35,600 nt of DNA from Acholeplasmatales bacterium. GTDB taxonomy: Bacteria > Bacillota_I > Bacilli_A > Acholeplasmatales > Anaeroplasmataceae. Numbering within the stretch: the stretch's first letter is position 1; every line of letters starts with the position of its first letter. The notes below the pieces were generated by a model. The model had not been told where the DNA came from. It worked only from the letters and a program-made list of their open reading frames with translations, and searched no databases. The stretch lies in assembly GCA_900770055.1 (NCBI GenBank), contig CAAGJD010000164.1, positions 1-35,600 of the forward strand, written 5' to 3'. Both the position numbers and the translations under genes were made by a program. Below, piece after piece: positions 25,034 through 32,400 of this stretch.

Positions 25034-26269
25034 CTAAAATGTCTTACGATTATACACGTATGATATCATAACAATCGAAACATTTAAATAATACTCAATT
25101 GTTTTTAATTTCATATTACCTCTAAATTCTGTCTTTATATCATAATTTAAATCGTTCGGTTTTGTCCCTGGTAAAAACAATGCAGATATACATTGAGAAT
25201 CATCTTCATTAATACCAAAAAAATTTGATAGCAAAAATTGATAACTTAATTGTTTATAATTTAATTCAATTAAATCAACGTAATATTTTGAATCAAAAAT
25301 ATAATGTTTTTCAAACTCTTTGGAATAATGATCAGGTTCAATATAATGATTATGAGCATCATCAACATAAAATCTTTTTTTATCAAAATGTATACCAGAT
25401 CGATTAAGCATATCAGAAAAAACAATTTCATCGGGACTTGCAGATCTAAAATAATCATTAAGATACTTATTAATCATTTTTTGCCAACAATCTTGGAAAT
25501 AATATATTTTTAAATATATATCTCCACCATCTTCATTCATTTTATAAAAATCTATTAATGCTCGAATTAATTTTTTCTTTTCATCAGAAAAAACTAAATT
25601 TAATTTTTTTTGCAATATACTTATCATTTGCAGAGAGTTATATCTAATTCTTTTCTTACTTTTAATAGGCTTTAAATCATCAAGGAACCAATATAATAAT
25701 GAATACGATTTGTTTATAACATCAATCATTGCTTCAGATATTATGTTTTCCAAATAATCCTCTTTAATTGAATAATGATCCCTATAAATAATATTATCAT
25801 TTGTTACAATACTTTCACAGCAATTAATAGTCTTCTTCCAATTAATTTTCCCACAAGAATTTAAAGTTTCAGAGTAGATTTCTTCTTTATATAAGCCATA
25901 CTTTTTATAGTAGGCATTTACAATATATAAAGAGGAAAATGGGAAATTACTTGAAAAGAAAGGCCTATTCCCGTAAAACTGATTTGCTAAATGAGATTCA
26001 CTATTATAATATTTAATCATTGTATCTAATAATAATCTAACATTAATCAATTTATTTTCTTCATTTTCACACGCAAAAATTGGTAATGTAAAATTTGATA
26101 AATAATTTTTGGGAAAAGAAGATAATACCGATTTATCTTTAATGACAAATCCTACAAATTGACTTTTAGGGTTACTATTAGAAATAGAATAATCATTTAA
26201 TGAAAGATTATACTTAGGAATTAAAACATTATCAAATAATTGGCCTTCTTCAATAATATCGAAATGCAT
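25034..26269 (-). CDS. LlaJI-family restriction endonuclease subunit
   Basis: 411-aa protein that I assign to the LlaJI family (McrC-like nuclease subunit that works with an McrB-like motor). Supporting features are GKINWKKTI near residue 150, a helical middle region, and a PD-(D/E)xK core: IEPDHYSKEFEKHYIFDSKYY split as PDH then DSK, followed by NYKQLSYQFLL. AAGGAG precedes the ATG, 11 bases after the ATPase stop, so it is co-transcribed with the McrB-like gene. LlaJI itself is accompanied by two 5-methylcytosine methyltransferases; none is present here, so self-protection is unexplained unless the system targets modified DNA. Alternative: a divergent McrC. Confidence 0.7.
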   Translation of the reverse strand: MHFDIIEEGQLFDNVLIPKYNLSLNDYSISNSNPKSQFVGFVIKDKSVLSSFPKNYLSNFTLPIFACENEENKLINVRLLLDTMIKYYNSESHLANQFYGNRPFFSSNFPFSSLYIVNAYYKKYGLYKEEIYSETLNSCGKINWKKTINCCESIVTNDNIIYRDHYSIKEDYLENIISEAMIDVINKSYSLLYWFLDDLKPIKSKKRIRYNSLQMISILQKKLNLVFSDEKKKLIRALIDFYKMNEDGGDIYLKIYYFQDCWQKMINKYLNDYFRSASPDEIVFSDMLNRSGIHFDKKRFYVDDAHNHYIEPDHYSKEFEKHYIFDSKYYVDLIELNYKQLSYQFLLSNFFGINEDDSQCISALFLPGTKPNDLNYDIKTEFRGNMKLKTIEYYLNVSIVMISYVYNRKTF

Positions 26270-26280
26270 AAAAACTCCTT

Positions 26281-27171
26281 TTACAACAATAACAAAAATT
26301 CATCACTAAATATTCTTTTTGAATCACAGCATTTTTCTACCAATTGAGAAAATGAATTAATTTCTCTCGCAAATAAAGAAACATTATTTTTATAAGATGA
26401 TAGTGCAACATCATTCCACAAATAAAATAATATTTTATTAGCAAAGTCAATAGAATCAATACTATTAGTTTCAACAAAAAATTGCCCTATTTGTTTATCT
26501 TCTCCTAATTCTAAATAGTCCTTTGAAACAATGAACTTATTAATAGCTTGATAAAAATCACACCATTTAACTGTTTTGGAATTTCCTTCTACATCAATAA
26601 TACTAATGTCAAAATTATTTAAAAAATTACCATTATCATCAGTTTTAGGTTTTGTATCAACATAAACCCAATCAAATCTTCTTTTAAAAGCTGTATCAAT
26701 AGGATAAACACTTTGATCACTAGTATTTAAAGTACCGATAATATGAAAACGTGGTGGCAACTTAACTTTATTTGAAGTTAGTTGAGGAATCCTCGATGAT
26801 ATTAATTGATTATTAATTCCATATCTACTATATCCACAATAAACACCTGTTTTAACTCTATCTAACAGTTGAAATATATCTCCAAAAATTGCAGCGCATT
26901 TTCCTCTTGAAACCTCTTCAATTATTAAAAATACATCTTCATTAGTGTTTTCATACGACTTTTTTAAAGCTTTAAGAAAATCTCCTTCAACTATATCATA
27001 TTCAAATCCGGAATTTGTTTTTATAGGCTTGATTTGACCAACAAAATCGCTATAAGTGTATTCTGGATAAAAAGTAACTCTAAACACCTTATCTTCATCT
27101 ACATTTTCAACTATTTTATCAACTTCGTAACTTTTTCCAGTACCTGGAGCCCCATAATAAATTCTTTGCAT
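26281..27171 (-). CDS. McrB-like AAA+ GTPase/ATPase, motor of the restriction system
   Basis: 296-aa AAA+ protein of the McrB branch. Walker A is YYGAPGTGKS (Lys13). FYPEYTYSDFVGQIKP is typical of McrB. Walker B is FLIIEEVSRGKCAAIFGD. The McrB nucleotide signature appears as LNTSDQSVYPIDTAFKRRF (McrB itself has MNTAD). I chose ATG 27171 because AAGGAG lies just upstream; a TTG six codons earlier overlaps the previous gene. Unlike McrB and LlaJI.R1 it has no N-terminal DNA-recognition domain, so recognition may come from the separate upstream protein (27173-27850), whose stop is one base before this ATG. Confidence 0.82.
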   Translation of the reverse strand: MQRIYYGAPGTGKSYEVDKIVENVDEDKVFRVTFYPEYTYSDFVGQIKPIKTNSGFEYDIVEGDFLKALKKSYENTNEDVFLIIEEVSRGKCAAIFGDIFQLLDRVKTGVYCGYSRYGINNQLISSRIPQLTSNKVKLPPRFHIIGTLNTSDQSVYPIDTAFKRRFDWVYVDTKPKTDDNGNFLNNFDISIIDVEGNSKTVKWCDFYQAINKFIVSKDYLELGEDKQIGQFFVETNSIDSIDFANKILFYLWNDVALSSYKNNVSLFAREINSFSQLVEKCCDSKRIFSDEFLLLL

Positions 27172-27172
27172 T

Positions 27173-27850
27173 CTAATCTTCTCCTTCAATTGCTACTTTT
27201 ATATATTTAATAATACAATCAACATTAACGTTAGTTCCAAACACATAATCACCAAAATCATCCATGTTTATTTTCCAATGATTAATTAAACTATAGTGAA
27301 TAAATAAAAACAATCTCCCAAAATAATAATACGGCTCATTAGTAAGTGCTTCAAAATAATTTGCATCTCGTTGTTTCAACGTATTTTTTAATAAATATAC
27401 TACATGATTTTCAACATCCAGTTTGAAATATTCATTTTTTTTAGGATTAGAACGCGACATAGACACAAAATAATTATCCAAATCTATTAAATCAGTAAAT
27501 TTATTCCTTGCATCTTTATCATTATATTCTTCTTCAATATTTCTATTTGGAATCATATCAAAATAATGATGACCAATTAGTTTAAAATTCGTAATAGTTG
27601 TAAGTTGATAACGTGTATGTGCTTGATTTAAAAAATCAAAAATATAAACAGGCCTTGAATTAATTCTAAGTGATGGTTTTTCATTAGAATAAATTGGTAA
27701 CAAACCAGGCATAAGTTGTTGTGTAATAAATCCGTTTCTCGCACAATCAATAGGAACTATACATACATATCCTAAGATACATGATTCATCTTTTATATAA
27801 CCAAAATACAATGCTTTTATGTTCCAATTATTTTCAACAAACATATTCAA
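27173..27850 (-). CDS. Uncharacterised protein of the restriction operon, probably 5'-truncated
   Basis: About 225 aa from TTG 27850 (ATG 27844 is the next choice); neither has a convincing ribosome-binding site. The same frame is open back to 28012 without any ATG, giving protein-like sequence (SKIQQSFSFPLYNYNSFYD), so the true N-terminus was probably lost at the junction with the helicase fragment. I do not recognise the family. It contains hydrophobic patches (CILGYVCIVPIDC) and ends in IKYIKVAIEGED, with the stop one base before the McrB-like ATG. Given that tight coupling and the motor's missing recognition domain, a role as separate DNA-recognition subunit is a reasonable guess only. 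Confidence 0.5.
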   Translation of the reverse strand: MNMFVENNWNIKALYFGYIKDESCILGYVCIVPIDCARNGFITQQLMPGLLPIYSNEKPSLRINSRPVYIFDFLNQAHTRYQLTTITNFKLIGHHYFDMIPNRNIEEEYNDKDARNKFTDLIDLDNYFVSMSRSNPKKNEYFKLDVENHVVYLLKNTLKQRDANYFEALTNEPYYYFGRLFLFIHYSLINHWKINMDDFGDYVFGTNVNVDCIIKYIKVAIEGED

Positions 27851-27978
27851 ATACTCAACGTTAACAATATTTAGTTTCTCGTTAAAATCATTAAGTTTTT
27901 GAACAACAGAATTAATTAAATCATAAAATGAATTATAATTATACAGTGGAAAACTGAATGATTGTTGTATCTTACTGT

Positions 27979-28662
27979 TTAAATATAAAGTATCATCATC
28001 AATCTTAGTCCATCAATTAATTCTACAAAGGCTTGTACCTTTTTATCTTCAATAAGTCTACATGCTTCAAATCTTGAAATCTTATTATTTGCTGCAATAC
28101 TAATAATTTCATTAACTTTTGCATGCCCTATTCCTCTTGTAGGATAATTTATAATCTCAAGCAATAACTCATCATTATTACTAATTAAGAATCTTAAGTA
28201 TTTTATTAAATTCTTTATATATTTAATTTCAATTAAAGCCATAGCATTTGCTTCATAGTCAATTCCTGCACTTCTAAAGGCAGCTTCAAAAAAGGCTAAT
28301 TGTTTTTTCTCTCGATATAAAACCTTAATATCTCTAAGAGCTATACCTTTCTTCATAAAATCTTTAATCATATTTGCTACAGCATAAGCTTCTTCTGTTG
28401 GATAAATAAACCCATGTATTTGAGGCTTGTTTACTTTAGGCTTCACTGCTTGTAAATGTGTATCAAATCTTTTGGTGTTATTTGAAATGACTCTATCTCC
28501 AATTTCCACTGCATATCCATCACATCTGTAATTTTTAGTAAGCATTAGAACTTTAGGATTATAAGCATCTACAAATTCATTCATAAGTTGAGGATCACTA
28601 CCACGCCATTCATATATGATTTGGTCTTGGTCTCCTACAAGAAATAAGTTATTTCTTCTATT
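27979..28662 (-). pseudogene. Internal fragment of a UvrD/PcrA-type helicase
   Basis: The frame opens with NRRNNLFLVGDQDQIIYEWR (helicase motif III), then LTKNYRC (motif IV), VLYREKKQLAFFEAAF and NYPTRGIGHAKVNEI (2B region), and stops after LRLMMILYI. The N-terminal Walker motifs and the C-terminal motifs V and VI are missing, so it cannot be a working helicase. It is fused upstream to a regulator remnant in a different frame and downstream to the restriction operon, marking two deletion or insertion joints. The internal ATG at 28584 is not a real start. Confidence 0.8.
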
Positions 28663-29777
28663 TCTAATCTACTATATGAGTAATTTTGTTTCATAGCATC
28701 GTAAACCTTTTTTTCATTAAATGATAAGTTTACCTGATCAATAAGTGGTAATGTAACTGATATGGCACTGCTAGTAACATCATAAATTGGTTTAACTATT
28801 GCATCCTTATATGCATCATTTATTCTTTTAATTCCTGTAGCAAAGGCTTCAATAATATTTAGTCTTCTAAAAACATTAGCTATAATTGGATTTCTTAAAT
28901 AGGAATAATTCCCATTAATGTAGTCTTCTTTTGACATATCTGCTACCAATCCACCAGGTGATGAAATAATAATCTTATCTGGATGCATCTCAATTTTTGT
29001 ATTTGCTTTTATATCCCAAGTTCTATGTACTAATGCATTAGCTACAGCTTCTATAAATGCATCAAATGGAATTAGTTCTATTTTTTGCCTAAAACCAGCT
29101 TCAATTTTTTCAACTATATATTCACTCCTAAAAAGTTCTAGCACATCATAATATTGTTTTAATATAGATTCACCTGCAAAAGATATTCTTCTCTTGAAAA
29201 CATTTATTGAATTTCCAAAAACTGCTATATCAAGTCCTGGAAAATTATTACTATCAGCTAATAGCATTGCAGCATTGTTATATCCGAATTTAGAATTATA
29301 TAAATTTAAACTTTTTAAGGTATCTAAATTAAATGAACTCAAGTCCATCGCTTTAATTAAATTCTCACTTAAATAACTAAATTCAAGGTTTTCTTCATCT
29401 ACATTCATTTCTTCAAAAGAAATATTCATTCCTGATAAAATTAATCTTTTTTCGTCAATTTCATCTGCTTCTACTGTTGATGTATCATTTCTCTTATATG
29501 CTTTACCATTATATTTATATGGAGTGGATTTACCTTGCTTAACATATAAAGATATTGTTTTATCATCATTTATTTTTAATGTGTAGTCTGGTCTTGGCTT
29601 TATTGAATCATTAATCTGGTTTTCAATATTTAAACATTCTTCATTAGGATCTTTAATTCCAATAACTTTATAATCATCGGTAACACCAAAAACTATTTCA
29701 CCAAATAATAATATTATAAGCTTATTTTCTATTTTATATAATCTCCAATTACTTGGTACAACTACATTATACAGGTA
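28635..29777 (-). pseudogene. AlbA_2 regulator truncated at both ends
   Basis: Open frame from about 29777 to the stop at 28635. It includes the later part of the AlbA_2 domain (FGEIVFGVTDDYKVIGI, YNGKAYKRNDTSTVEADEI) and the GHKL-like region (FIEAVANALVHRTWDI, IIISSPGGLVADM, AFATGIKRINDAYKD). The N-terminal ESxxxEFK part and any start codon are missing. The C-terminal winged helix breaks off after SRLEIEEI, where sequence passes into the UvrD fragment. An ATG at 29429 could give a 264-aa product lacking most of AlbA_2. An inverted repeat, TACTAG (29776-29781) / CTAGTA (29798-29803), sits at its upstream edge. Confidence 0.75.
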
Positions 29778-29802
29778 CTAGAGTGTCTCTCTTTGTCCTA
29801 GT

Positions 29803-29842
29803 AAAAAAATATAAAAATCAGCAAGAATTTCTTCTCGCTGAT
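29803..29842 (-). terminator. Terminator of the ATPase_2/DUF234 gene
   Basis: A stem, ATCAGC-AGAA/TTCT-GCTGAT (29817-29842), is followed on the minus strand by a long T-rich run. Between it and the ATPase stop (about 120 bp) I see no gene. Confidence 0.75.
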
Positions 29843-29964
29843 AATAAAATCATTATAATATTTTATGCTTCAATCATGCTCATAAATATAATTTACAATC
29901 AGGTTAGACATAAGTTGACAAAGCAAAATAAGAAATCGACTAAATGATCAATTAGAAAAAAGAA

Positions 29965-31395
29965 TTACTGAAACAAATCATCTATAGTTATAACGTTAGT
30001 AAAATCATTACTGTATTCGTTATATTTCAAACCAAACGTAGTGATAAGAGTACTATGAATGGAATACTTCTTGGATATTTCCTTCTCAAGTAAGCTAATT
30101 CTATTTCTAATCACTTTATCATAGGATTTATCTACAATAAATTCATCATTATAAAACTTAAGTTCACACATGTTAACAATATTATCTTTTCTTTCAATAA
30201 TCATATCAATTTGTGCTCCAAGATTATCATCCTTTTTTGACCATGCAAATTCATTAGTGCTTACTCCACTAATACCTAATGCTCTTTTTATCTGAGCTAT
30301 ATGATTGAAGCATACATTTTCGAATGCTATACCTCTCCATGAAACTATTTTTTGTGATGTTATATTTGAAATCCAAAAATCCTTTGGTAATTGTCTTTCA
30401 CCATCAATAAACTTCAAATAAAAATTACAAAATGAATCTGTCAATCTAAAATATTCTTCACGTTTACTTCCACCAAAAGGTACATATTTTACAATAAAGT
30501 CACTTTTAATTAAAGAATTAAGCGCATTTGATAAAGTCCCTCCGCTTGAAACGCTTATTAAATTAGTTAATTCTAATCTTGTGCATCCACATCTTTTACT
30601 ACCTATAGCTCTGATAATGGTTATCATCAAATCTGGGTTAGCGAAAATAGAATGAAATAATCTATTGAATTCATCCTTCAAAGGGGCATTAGCAGCAAAA
30701 AACATATTATCTATATTTTGAGCAATACTTAAGCCACTTTGGTAATAACTCATGTAATATGGAACTCCCCCTGTTATCATATAAGATTGAACAATATCAT
30801 ATCTTGAAAATTTAATATTTTCATTAATAAAATAATCTTCGCATTCTAAAAGTGTAAAAGGTGATAGCTTTATTTCATAAGTAAGTCTATTATAAAGTCC
30901 ACCATGATTATTAATTAACTTATCAGTCATCCATGATGTAGCACTTCCACAAACTATAAGCATTATATTTTTTCTTGAGCACGCCCACGTATTCCAAAAG
31001 CCCTCAAATGCTGTTATAAATCCAGATTTAGGAGTGTCAAGCCATGGCAATTCATCAATAAAAATTAATTGTCTTTCACCATTATCTATTTCTTGTAAAA
31101 AAATTTCCAACATCAAAAAAGCATCCATCCAATTATCAGGGCATTTACTTTTTTTCATTCCTGATAATAGTAAAGAATTGTAAAAATGCTTTAATTGTTT
31201 CTTTAAGGGGCTTATCTTTCCATTAGATTCTATTGGTGATAGTCCAGCATGTTTAAATGTTATTCTTCCATTAAAAACTTCATTTATTAAATATGTTTTA
31301 CCTATTCTTCTCCTACCGTATACTGCTACAAATTGAGACTTCTCACTATCATATAATTTATTTAAAATTTCAATTTCTTTCTTTCGTCCAATCAT
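29965..31395 (-). CDS. ATPase_2/DUF234-type AAA ATPase with nuclease-like end
   Basis: 476-aa STAND-like ATPase of the kind common in archaea and gut anaerobes (ATPase_2 domain plus DUF234). Walker A is VYGRRRIGKTYLI (Lys33), Walker B is QLIFIDELPWLD, and IVCGSATSWM corresponds to the sensor. A winged-helix region is followed by a PD-(D/E)xK-like core: GAQIDMIIERKDNIVNMCELK. The start has TTGGAGG upstream; the ATGATTGGA around the start is duplicated 21 bases upstream. It is a single-gene unit with its own promoter and terminator. Function unknown; it belongs to a different family from the three DUF4143 ATPases. Confidence 0.87.
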   Translation of the reverse strand: MIGRKKEIEILNKLYDSEKSQFVAVYGRRRIGKTYLINEVFNGRITFKHAGLSPIESNGKISPLKKQLKHFYNSLLLSGMKKSKCPDNWMDAFLMLEIFLQEIDNGERQLIFIDELPWLDTPKSGFITAFEGFWNTWACSRKNIMLIVCGSATSWMTDKLINNHGGLYNRLTYEIKLSPFTLLECEDYFINENIKFSRYDIVQSYMITGGVPYYMSYYQSGLSIAQNIDNMFFAANAPLKDEFNRLFHSIFANPDLMITIIRAIGSKRCGCTRLELTNLISVSSGGTLSNALNSLIKSDFIVKYVPFGGSKREEYFRLTDSFCNFYLKFIDGERQLPKDFWISNITSQKIVSWRGIAFENVCFNHIAQIKRALGISGVSTNEFAWSKKDDNLGAQIDMIIERKDNIVNMCELKFYNDEFIVDKSYDKVIRNRISLLEKEISKKYSIHSTLITTFGLKYNEYSNDFTNVITIDDLFQ

Positions 31396-31438
31396 ATTAA
31401 TTTGCCTCCAATCATATTATAAACAGCCTTACATCTAT

Positions 31439-31467
31439 ATTATATTAGTTTCACGGCTGATTATCAA
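31439..31467 (-). promoter_or_regulatory. Promoter of the ATPase_2/DUF234 gene
   Basis: On the minus strand: TTGATA (31467-31462), a 17-base spacer and TATAAT (31444-31439), 44 bases before the start codon. Confidence 0.7.
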
Positions 31468-31565
31468 CGTTTTTTATAATTAATATTAACATTCAATAAT
31501 AGATAAATTAACTATTAAAATAGACTGAAGAGGTCATTTAACACTCTCAACTGGCAAATTTGAAC

Positions 31566-31589
31566 CTCTCATGACTTAAGTTATGAGAG
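31566..31589. repeat. 24-bp near-perfect palindrome
   Basis: CTCTCAT and ATGAGAG arms surround an inner ACTTAAGT, with one non-matching pair. The right flank GAGAGATTCAAT resembles the flank of the inverted repeat at 5221-5249 (GAGAGAAATTCAAT). It lies in the 353-bp gene-free stretch 31396-31748, which otherwise holds a promoter, a terminator and a small GGGT/ACCC hairpin near 31679-31695. Confidence 0.55.
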
Positions 31590-31612
31590 ATTCAATCTTT
31601 GATTAGTTAATG

Positions 31613-31648
31613 AAATAAGGTGCGTCATATTATTGACACACCTTATTT
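31613..31648 (-). terminator. Terminator-like hairpin after the signal peptidase gene
   Basis: AAATAAGGTG-1-GTCA-6-TGAC-1-CACCTTATTT forms a strong stem with A/T-rich flanks on both strands, so it could work in either direction. It lies about 100 bases past the signal peptidase stop. Confidence 0.65.
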
Positions 31649-31748
31649 TTAAAGCATACACATTCTTTAATTTATAGATAGGGTACACACCCTAAGTTTA
31701 AGATTAGCTATTACTAGTAAATAGTAATCATTAATTTAAGCCATTTAA

Positions 31749-32399
31749 TTATTCTTCTTTATGTTCATTGTCTTTATTTTTATTTAATTCTTTTAGTTTA
31801 GCTAATTCTTCTTTATAGACTTCTAGCTTAAGCTCTTCAATAAGTTTAGCTTTTTCATCCTCTTTGTTCTTTTTAATTGCGTCTGCTTTACCTTTAACAA
31901 ACATTGATACTACCTGCATAAGAATCATTAGCATAAACATAATAACAAGTATAAAGAATATGAGATTTTTTTGAATACCACCAGAAAATACATTTAAGAA
32001 TCCTAATGTTGTAATATATTTACCATATACCATATCTTTAGTTACCTTCTCACTATCAGCTATTTCATTATTACAGCCCTTTGCGATAATATATGAATCG
32101 TTTTTTTCTATTACCTCATGTATTATAAATCTACCTTCACTAGATTTATAAACTATAATGTCATTAACATTTACATCATCGAATGATGCCTCAATAAATA
32201 GAACATAATCTCCTCTATTAATTACAGGCTCCATTGATTCAGTAGGAACATAAGAAACACTTAAACCAAATATTCTTGGTGGTCTTTCTTCAGTATTTGA
32301 CATTATTACCTCTATAGTAATATATAGGCATGTAAGTAAGCATAAAATGCTTATTACATAGCCTATAATAGTACTTTTTTTAAGTTTTTCTTTTCCCAT
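31749..32399 (-). CDS. SipW-type (S26B) signal peptidase with cytoplasmic helical tail
   Basis: 216-aa membrane protein. A first transmembrane segment (about residues 10-33) precedes the catalytic Ser55 in VPTESMEPVINRGD. The general base is His94 (RFIIHEV), as in SipW and ER-type peptidases, where ordinary bacterial SipS has Lys. A second membrane segment (about 145-168) is followed by a 46-residue highly charged helix, unusually long for the family. The ATG comes one base after the stop of the 873-aa protein, so the two are translationally coupled. SipW-type enzymes usually process a few dedicated exported substrates; none is visible here. The tail might bind the coiled-coil partner (inference). 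Confidence 0.85.
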   Translation of the reverse strand: MGKEKLKKSTIIGYVISILCLLTCLYITIEVIMSNTEERPPRIFGLSVSYVPTESMEPVINRGDYVLFIEASFDDVNVNDIIVYKSSEGRFIIHEVIEKNDSYIIAKGCNNEIADSEKVTKDMVYGKYITTLGFLNVFSGGIQKNLIFFILVIMFMLMILMQVVSMFVKGKADAIKKNKEDEKAKLIEELKLEVYKEELAKLKELNKNKDNEHKEE

Positions 32400-32400
32400 A

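Noticed and set aside
27979..28584. 201-aa stand-alone protein starting at ATG 28584
   Set aside because: Helicase motif III continues in frame upstream of this ATG, so it is an internal codon of a truncated helicase.
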